Shown one piece after another: positions 16,186 to 26,797 of a stretch of DNA of 64,000 nucleotides. Source of the DNA: Sphingomonas sp. So64.6b (GTDB lineage: Bacteria; Pseudomonadota; Alphaproteobacteria; Sphingomonadales; Sphingomonadaceae); the NCBI RefSeq assembly GCF_014171475.1, contig NZ_CP048817.1:3596001-3660000 (forward strand), in the 5' to 3' direction. The notes under the pieces were generated by a model. It did not search any database. It saw nothing but the letters and a program-made list of their open reading frames with translations, and had not been told where the DNA came from. Every line of letters begins with the position of its first letter. The first letter of the stretch is position 1. Position numbers and translations under genes: made by a program.

Positions 16186-18465
16186 TTAGAAATTGAAGCG
16201 AACGTTAGCGGCGACCTCGCGCGGACGGCCCACGTCCCATTGGCTCAAACCGATGATGTGTTCCTTGATCCCAAAGTCGACACCGCCGATGTAGTAGAGT
16301 TTGTTCGTCAGGTTGGTTGCGAGAACGGCGATGCTCCATTTTTTGTTCGGTGCTCGATACTCCAAGCGGGCGTTTAGCAGGCCGTAAGCCGGCACCACCA
16401 AGCTATTCGTGTCCGAGGAAGCCGTACTCTGGCTCGATCGATAGCTATAGGAGATATTGCCGAGGACGGAGCCGCTGCCCACCGGCGCGTCATAAGTGGC
16501 TCCGATGTTGTAGTTCCACTTAGGCGAGCGCAGCACGAGGCTGTTCGTGTTGACGCCGGTCGCGGAGCCGACATTATCATATTTGGCGTCGAGATATCCG
16601 AGGTTGCCGTTGAGCGTCAGGCCGTCGAACGGCTTGATGATAGTCTCGAGCTCGACACCCCCGCGATGCGCCTTGCCGACGTTCTGGATATAGACCAGGT
16701 TTACGGTGTCATCGCGCGCGGTGAGCTGCTGGTTCGAGTATTTCATGTAAAAACCGGTCAGGTTGAACCGGACATGATGGTCGAACAGGTCGGCGCGTAA
16801 CCCGCCTTCATAATTCCAGACGACTTCGGGCTCGTAGGTTTGGCACGAATAGTTGAAGGCGTCAGGACATCGGGCGACTAGGCCCGGACTGGTTCGCGAG
16901 ATGGGCGAGGTCAGGATATTGATACCACCGCTGCGGAAGCCCTTTGTAACCGATGCATAGGTCATGAAGGTCGGCGACCATTGATACTGGATCGCCAACC
17001 GCGGCGAGAAATTGTCCCAGCTGCCCTTGCCGGAGCCGAAATAGCCGGTAACGGGCTTTGCGCCTGCGTCCGTGCGGGTGGAGTTCGCCGATTTGTTGTC
17101 GCGGCTGTAGCGGATGCCGGCGGTCAGCGACAGCTTCTCGGTCGCCTTCAACGTGAACTGCCCGAAGGCCGCATAGCTGTTCACCGTCTGCCCCTGCGTC
17201 GTCAGGCGCGGCGCGGGATACTCGACGTCGGTAGCTGCATAATTGTAGGCGTTGTCATACGGTGACTCGGTAAGATAGTAGAGCCCCGTCGCGAAATCGA
17301 GACGGTCGTCCCATAGCTTTCCCGTGAGCTGCAGTTCTTCCGAGAATTGGTTTGTCGTCCGATAAAGTCCCGTATCAAACAGCTTCGGCAAGCCACCATC
17401 CCAGCTGCTGATATTGGTGATATTCGCCGCCGAGTAGGCGGTGATCGATTTCAAATTAAAGTGATCGCCCACCTCAAGATTGATGACACCAGAGACGGAA
17501 AAATTGGCGTCCCGATAGTGCTGGTCGTCGCCGCCGTATCGATTGTACGGGCTCGTGCTCTGATACCGACTGTCGAACGGCTGACCCGTCTTTGCCAGAT
17601 AGGCCCTCGGATAACTGGAATTCGGATCGATATAGAACACCGTATAGGCACGGCCATTATTCTCCGACACCATGTAATCAGCGGTCAGATCCACGGTTAG
17701 CCGATCAGAGAGCAGCGCCCGGAACTGCAAGCGCCCCATTCGAATGTCTTGGTTGCCGTCCTTCCTGTCACCCATGATATGAGAGACGTAGCCATCTTCT
17801 TTGATTATGCCGAACGTTGCCTTGACGAAGAACGTGTCGCTCAAGGGGACGTTGATGCTTGCCTTGATGCCGAGCCGGTTGAAGTTTCCGGCTGTCACAT
17901 CGACATAGCCACCGAGCCGGCTCGACGGCTGGCGGCTTATATAGCGGATCGCTCCGCCGATGGTGTTCTTCCCGAACAAGGTGCCTTGGGGACCACGCAA
18001 AATTTCGATGCGGTCAACATCGAGCAGCGAGAGGAAGCTGCTGTCGCTGCGGCTAACAAAAACGTCGTCAACATAAACACCGACACCTTGGTCAAAGGTG
18101 ATGCCGGATCGATCCTGGCCGATTCCGCGGACAAAGAAGCCACCACTTTGGGTGCCGCCGGTGGACTGGCTGCCGGCGAGAACGTTGGGGGCCAGCGCAC
18201 CAATATCGAGAAGCGATTCGACATTTTTCGTCCGCAGATCTTCCGACGACACGGCAGTGATCGCGAGCGGGGTCTGCTGTATGTTAGTCTTTCGCTTTTC
18301 AGCGGTTACCACGATATCGGGAAGTCCTCCCGAAGCATCGCTCGCCTGCGATGGATCCATTGCCTGGGCCTCGCACCCTGAACTGGCCGCCATCGATATC
18401 GCGACGGCGATCGCGGTCACCGACACGCGGTGCATGCCCGTTATCTTGTTGCGCGTGATGTTCAT
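16186..18465 (-). CDS. TonB-dependent outer membrane receptor
   Basis: The 759-residue protein has a signal peptide (residues 10-35, VSVTAIAVAISMAASS). A TonB-box-like segment follows, DIVVTAEKRKTNIQQTPLAI at 50-69, then the plug domain (ILRGPQGTLFGKNTIGGAI near 153-171). A 22-stranded barrel ends with VAANVRFNF. The plug motif GPQGTLFGKN is characteristic of the sphingomonad receptors linked to uptake of organic substrates rather than classical siderophore receptors, although a siderophore cannot be ruled out. It is one of three receptors in the window. A terminator-like hairpin follows the stop. No TonB, ExbB or ExbD gene is nearby. Confidence 0.92.
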   Translation of the reverse strand: MNITRNKITGMHRVSVTAIAVAISMAASSGCEAQAMDPSQASDASGGLPDIVVTAEKRKTNIQQTPLAITAVSSEDLRTKNVESLLDIGALAPNVLAGSQSTGGTQSGGFFVRGIGQDRSGITFDQGVGVYVDDVFVSRSDSSFLSLLDVDRIEILRGPQGTLFGKNTIGGAIRYISRQPSSRLGGYVDVTAGNFNRLGIKASINVPLSDTFFVKATFGIIKEDGYVSHIMGDRKDGNQDIRMGRLQFRALLSDRLTVDLTADYMVSENNGRAYTVFYIDPNSSYPRAYLAKTGQPFDSRYQSTSPYNRYGGDDQHYRDANFSVSGVINLEVGDHFNLKSITAYSAANITNISSWDGGLPKLFDTGLYRTTNQFSEELQLTGKLWDDRLDFATGLYYLTESPYDNAYNYAATDVEYPAPRLTTQGQTVNSYAAFGQFTLKATEKLSLTAGIRYSRDNKSANSTRTDAGAKPVTGYFGSGKGSWDNFSPRLAIQYQWSPTFMTYASVTKGFRSGGINILTSPISRTSPGLVARCPDAFNYSCQTYEPEVVWNYEGGLRADLFDHHVRFNLTGFYMKYSNQQLTARDDTVNLVYIQNVGKAHRGGVELETIIKPFDGLTLNGNLGYLDAKYDNVGSATGVNTNSLVLRSPKWNYNIGATYDAPVGSGSVLGNISYSYRSSQSTASSDTNSLVVPAYGLLNARLEYRAPNKKWSIAVLATNLTNKLYYIGGVDFGIKEHIIGLSQWDVGRPREVAANVRFNF

Positions 18466-18982
18466 TAACGTTTCCTTTTACGTTCGGAACCCTGTCTTCC
18501 CTTGGACATATTCTGGAGATGTCTCTCTCCATTCACTTGTTGACTCACTGAATTTGCAATGCTGCGCCGCGGTCTTCGGGGCTCTGCCTGCATTAAGCGG
18601 ACGTCCACTCGCCATGAGAAGGCTGCGAAGCAGTTCGACACGAGCCGAAGTGGCAGCTTCGGCGACGGCTTGCGACGACACCGAGCGGAGCGACTTGTGG
18701 AGCAAAGGACGAAAGTCGTATTCGGGTTGGCTGACCCCTCAATTGTCATGCTATGCGTGACGATAGATCGTGTAGCGTAACATGCAACAATTTTTTAGCA
18801 TGTTAGATTCGTAGCCCTTGGGCCGTCCGAAACAGCGTGAAATTGCTGGCTTCTGCGTCGCTAGGCCGCTTGTTAGGTCTATTGCCGGGCAGTGTGACAA
18901 AACGGACGCCTCACCAAGGCTGCGAAGGGCGCGGTCTACACGACGGGCCGCGCCCGTCTCGCAGCAAAGTCGATCAAATGGA
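18466..18982 (-). other. Intergenic region between two TonB receptor genes
   Basis: About 520 bp without a recognisable gene. It holds the promoter region of the receptor ending at 16186. A short open frame at 18478-18705 on the minus strand (beginning MLHKSLRSVSSQAVAEA) has no family resemblance I can name and ends near the receptor start. It could be leader sequence or chance. Confidence 0.4.
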
Positions 18983-21900
18983 TCAGTAAGCCAAGCGAAC
19001 GCCGGTGCGAAAATAGCGCCCGATACGATCATATTGTCCGGCGATGGCGGTCACCGGAAACGGCGCACTCGCGTCGATTACGTTATTGGCAACAATGTAG
19101 AATTGCATCTTTCGCCGGCCTTGGTTCAGGACGTCGAATTGCAGCGACAAATCAAGGTAGGCGCGCGCGCCAACGCGATTGCTGGCGATCGAGATTGGCG
19201 ATGCCGGATCGTAATATTTGTCGCCCGGGCCGACCAGCGTGGGATCGATCTTGCCCCCGCCGATATAGCGGCCCTGGATGTTGAACGTCACAGGCCCTTG
19301 ACTGATGGTTGCAGACCCGGTCGCCGTCCAGTGCGGCACGTCGGTCGCGCTGGTCTGCTGTCCGTTGGTGAAGCCCCCAACGGCGCCGGCCCGGTTTATC
19401 TTGCCCCCGAGCGTCTGGATCACACCCGCAGCATTAAAGGTCGGCGCGACCCCCGTACCATCATCGACCACCAGGTCGGGCACATAGGTGGCGATACCGC
19501 GCAAACTCACCTGCGCGTTTTTGATCGGGAAGCGATAGGATGCCTCGAAGTCTAATCCGCGCTCATGGATCGATGCGATGTTGAGCAATTGTACCGCGAC
19601 GCTGTTGACGACCGTCGTGCTGCCGGTTCCTGAGCGATTCACAAAAGTGCAAAAGAAGGGCGTCGCGCCGCCATTGGTCTCCGCAAAGCAATTGTCGAGA
19701 ATGGTCTGAGGAGCGTAGCTGGAGATCGCTCCCTTAAGATTGATGTCGTAATAGTCAATCGACAGCGAAAACCGGGGGATGAAGCGCGGCGTCAGGACCG
19801 CACCTGCGGTCCAAGTATCGGCGCGTTCAGGCTGCAATGACGGACTCGGTTGGTTGAACTGGCTGATCTGACCGGTCACGCCACTGAACGGGTTGCGCAA
19901 TTGGGCGATGGTGCTTGTCGTCGCGAAAAGCTCCGAATTGTTCGGCGCGCGAATATCACGCGAACGCGTGGCGCGAAATCGAATGTCTCGGACAGGCGCG
20001 TAGATCAATCCGGCCTTCCAGGTCGTAACGCCACCACTCGTGCTATAGTCCGTATATCGGACGGCGCCGTTTAGCTCGAGTGTCTTGGCGAAAGGAGCGT
20101 CCCGAAGGATCGGCGCCACGATCTCACCAAAGCCTTCCTTGACGGCGTAATTGCCAATGTAGGACTTGGGATTGGAATAGTTGAAGCCGCTTGCTTGCGA
20201 GATGGCATCCGCCACCGCATTAGCCTTTTCCTGGCGGTACTCGCCACCGACCGCCACCGACACCGGGCCGCCAGGAAGACGGAACAGGTCGCCCTGCAAG
20301 GTAAGGGAGCCAACCTGCTGCTCGGTGAGGACCTGATAATTTATTGTACCGGTGACGTAGTTGATCGCGGACGGCGTCGGCGATCCAGCGCCGAACAGGT
20401 TAATTGGCACGCAGCCGCTCGCCGCGGCGTTGAAGCGATGGAGAATCTCGCCATTAGCGGCGACAGTGCCGTTGGGCTGCGCCGCAGCGCATACGACCTG
20501 GCCACCGACGGTAACCGCATCGACCGCATAACGGAAATTCTGTTCGATTCGTAGGCGCGAGACCTGCGCGGTTAGCGTGTTGCGGCCATATTCGTAATAC
20601 CCTTTCAAATTCCAGCCACCCCCAAGGCCGGCACTGAAGCCACCAACGAAACGGTAGGTCTCGTTCTTGTTGTTGGTCGCCACGGTACCAAAATCATTGT
20701 CGGCGCGACCGAGCGTGAAGGAACTGATGTTATTGGCAACCATGATCTGGCGAATTGAGGCTGGCAGATAGGCATTGTTCTGCAAGATCGTTGTCGCGCT
20801 GGCGCCGATTGTCGCTGTATCGCGCACCGGGGGTGATGCGCTGTTCGCTCCGCTTTTTCCGTAACTACCCTCAAGGAACATCGATATCGTGTCGGTGATA
20901 TTGTAGTCGATATGACCGAATGCGACCTGGCGCGTGACGGGTGTGACAATCGGGAAGCCGTCTTGCGGGAACAGGCCGCCGTTCCCGCCGGTCAGGCCAC
21001 TCGCGAGCGTGCTCGCCGTGCCGTAAGTAGCGAAATTGCCGTAATTGAAGGTTGATGGCGCTCCACCCGCCCCAAACTGGATGCCGCGCAGCACATCGGC
21101 GCCGTTGGCTACGTTGAGGTCCGCGTTGGCGCCGGTGATCAGGCCCCCATAAGCCATGTTGATGAACGATACGCCGCTGAGATAAGCGCGCGACGGTAAG
21201 CCGGCGGCCCGGGTGCCGGTATAGGAGACCAGTCCTGGCTGCAGCGCGAAGGCATCGCGTGCGCGGGTGGCGAGGATACCGTCCGACGTCACATAGTCGC
21301 CGCCGAGCATGATATGACCGCGGTCGCCCGCGAAGCCAGTGCCAAACGCAAGCGACAACCGCTGTTCGCGATCGTCTCCGCGGCTTGAAATTCCGATTGA
21401 ACCATCGGCCTTGAAGCCTTCGAGCTTCTTATCGAGAATAATGTTGACGACGCCCGAGACCGCGTCCGAGCCATAGGCGGCGGAAGCACCGCCGGTGACG
21501 ACATCGACGCGATTGATCAGAATCTGCGGCACAAGATTGAGATCGACCTGGCCGGTGGCCGCTGAGGGAACGAAGCGCCGGCCGTCGACCAGAGTCAGTG
21601 TGCGGATGACGCCGAGGCCTCGGAGGTCGGGCGAAAATTGGCCGGTACCAAGGGTCGTGCTGGTCGAGGTCTGGGGACCCTGACTGTTACGGAAGGACGG
21701 GATTTCGCCGAGGAACTCGCCAATGCTCGTCGACCCTCGAGCGTTGATCGCATCGATGGTGAGAATCTTGGTAGGGGTCGGCGCCTCCATTCCGGCACGC
21801 GAAATGCGGCTGCCGGTCACGATGATGTCGGGGCCTGGCTCTTCCGCTAGAGTCGATCCAGTGGGAGCTTCTTGTGCCCAACTGGCTGCCGGCAGCGCGA

Positions 21901-21994
21901 TCCACGCGGCAGAGGCCAACCATCCACAAAGCCTAATACGCTGGCGCGTCCCCAGCGCCGTTTCACCGTCTTGCGAAATCCTGTCGCGCGCCAT
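18983..21994 (-). CDS. Large TonB-dependent outer membrane receptor
   Basis: The start is placed at 21994 because GGGAGAGGG lies 6 bp upstream. A GTG two codons earlier overlaps that ribosome binding site. The product is about 1003 residues. A signal peptide (IRLCGWLASAAWIALPAASW) is followed by a TonB-box-like DIIVTGSRISRAGMEAPTP. The plug contains TGGASAAYGSDAVSGVVNII near residues 163-182, and a long barrel ends FRTGVRLAY. The GSRI and YGSDAVSGVVNI signatures mark the large oar/BtuB-like receptor group common in sphingomonads and often tied to complex organic substrates. It is transcribed in the same direction as the receptor at 16186, across a 517-bp gap. Confidence 0.92.
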   Translation of the reverse strand: MARDRISQDGETALGTRQRIRLCGWLASAAWIALPAASWAQEAPTGSTLAEEPGPDIIVTGSRISRAGMEAPTPTKILTIDAINARGSTSIGEFLGEIPSFRNSQGPQTSTSTTLGTGQFSPDLRGLGVIRTLTLVDGRRFVPSAATGQVDLNLVPQILINRVDVVTGGASAAYGSDAVSGVVNIILDKKLEGFKADGSIGISSRGDDREQRLSLAFGTGFAGDRGHIMLGGDYVTSDGILATRARDAFALQPGLVSYTGTRAAGLPSRAYLSGVSFINMAYGGLITGANADLNVANGADVLRGIQFGAGGAPSTFNYGNFATYGTASTLASGLTGGNGGLFPQDGFPIVTPVTRQVAFGHIDYNITDTISMFLEGSYGKSGANSASPPVRDTATIGASATTILQNNAYLPASIRQIMVANNISSFTLGRADNDFGTVATNNKNETYRFVGGFSAGLGGGWNLKGYYEYGRNTLTAQVSRLRIEQNFRYAVDAVTVGGQVVCAAAQPNGTVAANGEILHRFNAAASGCVPINLFGAGSPTPSAINYVTGTINYQVLTEQQVGSLTLQGDLFRLPGGPVSVAVGGEYRQEKANAVADAISQASGFNYSNPKSYIGNYAVKEGFGEIVAPILRDAPFAKTLELNGAVRYTDYSTSGGVTTWKAGLIYAPVRDIRFRATRSRDIRAPNNSELFATTSTIAQLRNPFSGVTGQISQFNQPSPSLQPERADTWTAGAVLTPRFIPRFSLSIDYYDINLKGAISSYAPQTILDNCFAETNGGATPFFCTFVNRSGTGSTTVVNSVAVQLLNIASIHERGLDFEASYRFPIKNAQVSLRGIATYVPDLVVDDGTGVAPTFNAAGVIQTLGGKINRAGAVGGFTNGQQTSATDVPHWTATGSATISQGPVTFNIQGRYIGGGKIDPTLVGPGDKYYDPASPISIASNRVGARAYLDLSLQFDVLNQGRRKMQFYIVANNVIDASAPFPVTAIAGQYDRIGRYFRTGVRLAY

Positions 21995-22500
21995 CGTCAC
22001 CCTCTCCCTTGATCCTCGGCCGCTTTCGGCTCTGGGGCGATCCTATTTCTGCTAAACTGATAAGTCAATACGCGTGACATCGTCTCGCCCCTCGCGACAT
22101 CGCCGAAGCTGGCCCCTGCGCAATCGTCCCGGCATTAGTCGAAAAAAGCAGCGCCAATCCGTCGACGATGCCGCTAATCGTCGCGGTAATCGGTCCCGAT
22201 CGCAGAGGGCGCAGCGCGCGCATCATGGCTTGGATCGATGACAGCGATCGCCGGCCAAAGAGGCGATCTGGGGGATCTACCGCGCGCCAGCTGCGTCGCG
22301 ACATTTGTCTCAGCGGACGCGTGTGTCGGGATAGTATTGGACAAAAACGGTGTCGGTCGCCGCATGCGTCTGGTGGAAGTTGTAATAAGCAGCTGCGGGA
22401 GCGATGAGCTCCCCGGGCTGGCCCTTCTTGACAATGAAAATATACTTAGTCCGGCCCAAGGTTTGCCTGATCTTTGATATTCTTCGGGCCGCACTCTAGC
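21995..22500. other. Gene-poor stretch with an unassigned coding relic
   Basis: No intact gene was recognised. On the minus strand, around 22310-22445, one frame reads YIFIVKKGQPGELIAPAAAY and then YNFHQTHAATDTVFVQYYPD before a stop, which looks protein-like in composition. It has no start and no family I can name. It lies beside the SDR relic at 22520-22690, so this whole segment may be the debris of a small catabolic operon. Confidence 0.35.
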
Positions 22501-22519
22501 TCCAAATGGCGGAAAAAGG

Positions 22520-22690
22520 GGGTCACGTCACTTGCCCACCTCCTCGTTGACGACGCCGTAAGATTGATACCGATGGACTGGCCCTGAAGTTCGCAGTTGA
22601 GTTTCGCCCCAGGGCGTCGCCATCGTTGTCGAACAGGAGTGACACCGGTCCCAGCGCGCGTTCCACGATTTCCGCCGTCATCCGCGCCAT
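22520..22690 (-). pseudogene. Short-chain dehydrogenase relic, third paralogue in the island
   Basis: The minus strand from 22690 reads AEIVERALGPVSLLFDNDG, almost the same as AEVVERTLGPVSLLFNNAG in the intact SDR at 28845-29666. After a frameshift it continues AKLNCELQGQSIGINL, matching AKLTYDLWDWSIGINL. After a second shift it reads YGVVN, matching YGVIN. The match also holds at the nucleotide level (GCGGAA-TCGTGGAACGC). Only the central third of the gene survives, without the cofactor-binding start or the YxxxK active site. This points to an earlier duplication or recombination of SDR genes in the island. Confidence 0.72.
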
Positions 22691-23072
22691 AACGTGAAAT
22701 AGTCTGTTCGAGCGTTAGGGCTCAGCTTCCTCTGCGTGAAATGTAAAGCCGGGACAAGCAATGCCTTCGCGGAATGACCGGAAAGCCGGTATTCTTCCGT
22801 GACCGGTAGCAGGCCATGCAGCGCGCACGCCACCATCGTGTATTGTGAGAAAACGCGCACGGCGCTGTGTATACTTCGCGTCTTTTTTCTCACAGCCCGT
22901 TGCGCTGCAAGGGTCCCGCAGCGCGTGAATTCGTCAACGGAGTTTGCGCGGCGACGCAAACGCCGCGATTTGCGACTCTTCCTATACATCGGCGATGAAT
23001 TCACAGTTTCGCAACGGAAGGCGACGACTTACCCACTGGTCAGTGGCAGTCATGCATAGTAGGAATGGCTAC
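22691..23072. other. Intergenic region upstream of the LysR gene
   Basis: About 380 bp with no recognisable gene. It is less G/C-rich in places than the catabolic genes around it and contains several short A/T-rich tracts that could serve as a promoter, but no site is convincing enough to name. Confidence 0.3.
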
Positions 23073-23987
23073 ATGACTGACCGACGCTTACTGTACGTTG
23101 TCTCCACCGCACGTTACGGCTCCTTTACCGCCGCTGCGGATCGGGTGGGAGTGACTCAGTCGGCGATCACCAAAAGTGTGGCGGATTTGGAGCGGGAGCT
23201 CGGCTATTCACTCTTCAATCGAACCGCCCGTGGAGTTTTCCTGACGGAAGAAGGGCGCGCGTTTGTGGAGCGCGCGACGCGCATCCTTGATGACATGGAG
23301 GATTTGTTTCGCGGAGCGCTTACCGGATCGGATCCCTATACTGGCATGCTCCGGATCGGCGTGTGCCCGGCGTCCCTCGAGTGGGTGCTGGAGGAACCAT
23401 TATCCACATTGGTGGCGCGACACCCAGGCATACGGCTGAATATCGTTGGCGGCAGTTTCGACAGAGTTGTACAAATGTTACGCGCCGGCGCAATCGACGT
23501 CGCCCTAGGGTACGAAGTGGCATTTGGAGATCAACCAGACTTTCGGCGTGAACTGCTACCACCTCTTCGAACCACTCTTTTTGTCAGGCTAGAACACCCC
23601 ATTCTCAAGTGCAGCGAGGTTACGACAGCAGATATTGCAAAGTATGACCTTATCTCGCCTTCAGGTACTTCACCCAATGATTTTTACTGGCGTAAGATAT
23701 ACGAAGATGCGGGTGTCGATGCACATGATAGAATACACCTTATCGATTATTTTCCCATCGTAGCAAGGCTAGTGCGCAATACCGATGCTGTCAGCGTGGT
23801 CTCGCTCCACTACACGCATACCCACATCTTCAAAAGCCGGTTTGCTTGCGTGCCTTTTTTTGATTCGCTTCCGGCGTCATCGCTTTGTTGTGCAACACGT
23901 CTCCGGTTGAGCCCGCGCCCAGCGGTTCGCGCGTTCATCAAGGCTTGCCGCGAGCGGCTACAGTTCGAGGAGGCTCAACATTCGTAA
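23073..23987 (+). CDS. LysR family transcriptional regulator
   Basis: The start at 23073 has AGGA 8-11 bp upstream and gives MTDRRLLYVVSTARYGSFTA, the normal LysR N-terminus. The frame is open further upstream but without similarity. The 304-residue product has the helix-turn-helix near residues 18-45 (AAADRVGVTQSAITKSVADL) and ELGYSLFNRTARGVFLTEEG, the conserved wing. A periplasmic-binding-protein-like effector domain follows. The second half is clearly less G/C-rich than neighbouring genes, a hint of recent transfer. It stands alone between relic DNA and an IS21 element, so its target genes are uncertain. The CoA ligase and SDR genes beyond the IS are candidates. Confidence 0.88.
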   Translation: MTDRRLLYVVSTARYGSFTAAADRVGVTQSAITKSVADLERELGYSLFNRTARGVFLTEEGRAFVERATRILDDMEDLFRGALTGSDPYTGMLRIGVCPASLEWVLEEPLSTLVARHPGIRLNIVGGSFDRVVQMLRAGAIDVALGYEVAFGDQPDFRRELLPPLRTTLFVRLEHPILKCSEVTTADIAKYDLISPSGTSPNDFYWRKIYEDAGVDAHDRIHLIDYFPIVARLVRNTDAVSVVSLHYTHTHIFKSRFACVPFFDSLPASSLCCATRLRLSPRPAVRAFIKACRERLQFEEAQHS

Positions 23988-24341
23988 GATCGAATATTTT
24001 TATCGGCCTACGCCGACATATCGATAGCTTTTTTGCCACGGGCTCCCCAAATTTGAATAATAGTGCGGCGAAGGAGCGTCACCCGCCGCATTCAGGAACC
24101 GCGGCGCGCCGTTGTCACGCGGGTACTGCGACAGGCTAGACTAGCTCGCGAGCGACGGACACGGGTTACTACCACGCCGCGGTCAATGCAGAGGGACGCT
24201 GCGGGGCGCTTCCATCCCGATTCTCGAGCGCGGGGACCTTATCCTTGATAGCTCCTGCCAATTGCGAACAGCCGCGGCACGGGATGGGAAGTAGGAATAC
24301 ACCGAGGACCGCGGCGAAGTTGGATCAGGTGGCGAGAGCGA
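23988..24341. other. Intergenic region upstream of IS21
   Basis: About 350 bp with no recognisable coding sequence, RNA or strong repeat. It ends at the 8-bp target duplication of the IS21 element. Confidence 0.3.
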
Positions 24342-24349
24342 CTTTAGCG
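24342..24349. repeat. Left target-site duplication of IS21 element
   Basis: CTTTAGCG here is repeated exactly at 26859-26866, directly outside both ends of the element. The 8-bp length is within the range known for IS21-family insertions. Confidence 0.8.
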
Positions 24350-24463
24350 TGTGTTTCGGCGTGAGATTGGGGACCACCTGACCCGGTAATCGGCACCTAA
24401 ACGGGGACCACCTTCCGGGTCATCTATGTTCGCCTGCTGTGTTGGCTGGCGACGAGGTGGAGG

Positions 24464-25978
24464 ATGACGACGGTGGAGACGATAGGACGGATCAGGCGCG
24501 CGCATTTCGTGCAGAAGTTGTCGGTGCGGGAGATCGCGCGTCGACTGCATGTGTCGCGCAAGACGGTGCGCAAGGCGATCGAGGCGGAGGAGCCCGTGTT
24601 CACGTACACGCGGGTTGCGGAGCCCAAGCCGAAGCTGGGTGGCCACGCGGCCGCGCTGGAGCAGATGTTGGCCGAGAACGAACGCAAGCCACGCCGCGAA
24701 CGTCTGACGCTGATCAGGTTATATGAGGTGCTGCGCGGGCTTGGATTTGAGGGCGGCTACGATGCTGTTCGCCGCCATGCCCGTCGCTGGCAACGCGAGG
24801 AAGCGGGGCGGACGGCGACCGCGTTCGTGCCACTGAGCTTCGATCCTGGCGAAGCGTACCAGTTCGACTGGAGCCACGAAGTGATCGTGATGGCGGGCGT
24901 GACGACGACGGTGAAGGTCGCGCACGTCAGGCTTTCCCACAGCCGGATGTTCTTCGTGGCGGCCTATCCGCGCGAGACGCAGGAGATGGTGTTCGATGCG
25001 CATGCACGAGCGTTCGCCTTCTTTGGCGGTGTCTGCACGCGCGGCATCTACGATAATATGTCGACGGCGGTGGACGTGGTGTTCCTCGGCAAGGAACGCC
25101 GGTTCAACCGGCGGTTCCTGCAGATGTGCAGCCATTATCTGGTCGAGCCGACCGCCTGCACGCCGGCAGCTGGCTGGGAGAAGGGACAGGTCGAGAACCA
25201 GGTTGGCCTCGTGCGCGAGCGCTTCTTCACCCCGCGGCTGCGCTTTGCGAGCTACGAGGAGCTGAACACCTGGCTGCTCGATCGCTGCATCGAACATGCC
25301 AGCGCCCATCGTCATCCCGAGTTGCGCGAGCGGACCGTCGCCGATGTGTTCGACGACGAGAAGGCGGCGCTGATGCGGCTGCCGACGACGGCGTTCAATG
25401 GCTTCCATGCGGTGACCGCGACCGTCTCCAAAACACTGCTCGTGCGGTTCGATTACAACAAGTACTCGGTCGCGGCCCGCGCACTGGGCCGCCCGGCGGA
25501 GGTCCACGCCTATGCCGACCGGATCGTTATCCGGCAGGGTGATGATATCGTTGCAGAGCATGCGCGGCGCTACGGTCGCGATCAGACGATCTACGATCCG
25601 TGGCATTACGTACCGGTGCTGGCAAAGAAGCCGGGTGCGCTGAGGAACGGCGCGCCGTTCAAGCAACTCGCATTGCCGTCAGGACTGGAGCGTCTGCGCA
25701 CCCGTTTGAAGGAGAGCAGCGATGGCGACCGCCAGATGGTCAAGATCCTCACCGCCATTACCGTCGATGGTCTTGACGCCGTGGAGAACGCCGCTGCCGA
25801 AGCACTCGCGAACGGGGTGGCCAGCGCCGATGTGGTGCTCAACATCCTGGCCCGGTCCCGATCGGCGCCGGTGGAGCCCACCATTGCAACACCCGACCAT
25901 CTGCGGCTTGAGATCGAGCCGATCGCCGATGCAGGCCGCTACGATCGCCTGCTGACCCCGCTTCGTGAGGCGGCGTGA
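24464..25978 (+). CDS. istA: IS21-family transposase IstA
   Basis: The 504-residue protein has an N-terminal helix-turn-helix ([20 protein letters not shown] near residues 20-39). An RNase H-like DDE catalytic core contains [14 protein letters not shown] near residue 132, [12 protein letters not shown] near 193 and [10 protein letters not shown] near 239. A GAGG motif sits just before the ATG. The frame is intact, and the stop overlaps istB, as is usual for IS21. The enzyme carries out strand transfer together with IstB. Confidence 0.95.
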   Translation: MTTVETIGRIRRAHFVQKLSVREIARRLHVSRKTVRKAIEAEEPVFTYTRVAEPKPKLGGHAAALEQMLAENERKPRRERLTLIRLYEVLRGLGFEGGYDAVRRHARRWQREEAGRTATAFVPLSFDPGEAYQFDWSHEVIVMAGVTTTVKVAHVRLSHSRMFFVAAYPRETQEMVFDAHARAFAFFGGVCTRGIYDNMSTAVDVVFLGKERRFNRRFLQMCSHYLVEPTACTPAAGWEKGQVENQVGLVRERFFTPRLRFASYEELNTWLLDRCIEHASAHRHPELRERTVADVFDDEKAALMRLPTTAFNGFHAVTATVSKTLLVRFDYNKYSVAARALGRPAEVHAYADRIVIRQGDDIVAEHARRYGRDQTIYDPWHYVPVLAKKPGALRNGAPFKQLALPSGLERLRTRLKESSDGDRQMVKILTAITVDGLDAVENAAAEALANGVASADVVLNILARSRSAPVEPTIATPDHLRLEIEPIADAGRYDRLLTPLREAA

Positions 25979-26709
25979 TGATGGAGCGCCACCAGATCCT
26001 GGAGTTGATGGGCGACCTCAAGCTCGCCGGTATGCGCCAGGCCTATGACGAGGTGATCGCCGATGCGATCAAGCGCCAGTATCCCGTTCAGCATGTCGTC
26101 GGCGATCTGTTGCGGGCGGAGATCGCCGACAAGCATGCCCGCTCGATCAAGTATCAGATGACGATCGCCAAGCTGCCGCTTGCAAAGGAGGTCGCCGAGT
26201 TCGAGTTCGCCGGCACGCCGATCAACGAAGCGCTGGTTCGCGATCTCGCCACCGGGGCGTTCCTCGCCAACCAGCGCAATGTCGTGCTGGTGGGCGGTAC
26301 GGGCTCGGGCAAGACGCATCTGAGTATCGCCATCGCGCGCAGTTGCATCCGCACCGGTGCCCGCGTTCGCTTCCACAATACCACCGATCTGGTGAACCGG
26401 CTCGAGATGGAGGTCCTTCAGGGCCGCACCGGCAAGCTTGCCGAGCATCTGTCGCGGCTGGACCTCCTGATCCTCGACGAACTTGGCTATCTGCCGTTCG
26501 CACGCGCTGGCGGGCAGCTGCTGTTCCACCTCATCAGCCGACTTTACGAACACACCTCGGTCATCGTCACCACCAACCTGGCGTTCGGCGAATGGCCGAC
26601 CGTGTTCGGCGATGCGAAAATGACGACCGCGCTGCTCGATCGACTTACCCATCACTGCGACATCGTCGAGACAGGCAACGAGAGCTGGCGGTTCAAGAAC
26701 CGAAGCTGA
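25978..26709 (+). CDS. istB: IS21-family helper ATPase IstB
   Basis: The start overlaps the istA stop (TGATG). The roughly 243-residue protein is a DnaA/DnaC-like AAA+ ATPase. Walker A is [15 protein letters not shown] near residues 104-118, and Walker B is [12 protein letters not shown] near residues 162-173. It acts as the target-selection and regulatory partner of IstA. No frameshift is seen. Confidence 0.95.
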   Translation: MMERHQILELMGDLKLAGMRQAYDEVIADAIKRQYPVQHVVGDLLRAEIADKHARSIKYQMTIAKLPLAKEVAEFEFAGTPINEALVRDLATGAFLANQRNVVLVGGTGSGKTHLSIAIARSCIRTGARVRFHNTTDLVNRLEMEVLQGRTGKLAEHLSRLDLLILDELGYLPFARAGGQLLFHLISRLYEHTSVIVTTNLAFGEWPTVFGDAKMTTALLDRLTHHCDIVETGNESWRFKNRS

Positions 26710-26738
26710 GCGCCGTCGCTGCCGCTGCCAAAGAGGAT

Positions 26739-26797
26739 GTCGTTCTGGGGGATGTCGGCTCCGGGCTACGCCCTACGCCGACATCCCCCAGAACGAC
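26739..26797 (+). repeat. Perfect 21-bp inverted repeat downstream of istB
   Basis: Arms 26739-26759 and 26777-26797 are exact reverse complements (GTCGTTCTGGGGG... and ...CCCCCAGAACGAC) around a 17-nt loop. It lies inside the IS21 element, 29 bp after istB. There is no T-tract, so a simple terminator is not certain. It may stop transcription or block read-through into host genes. Confidence 0.75.
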
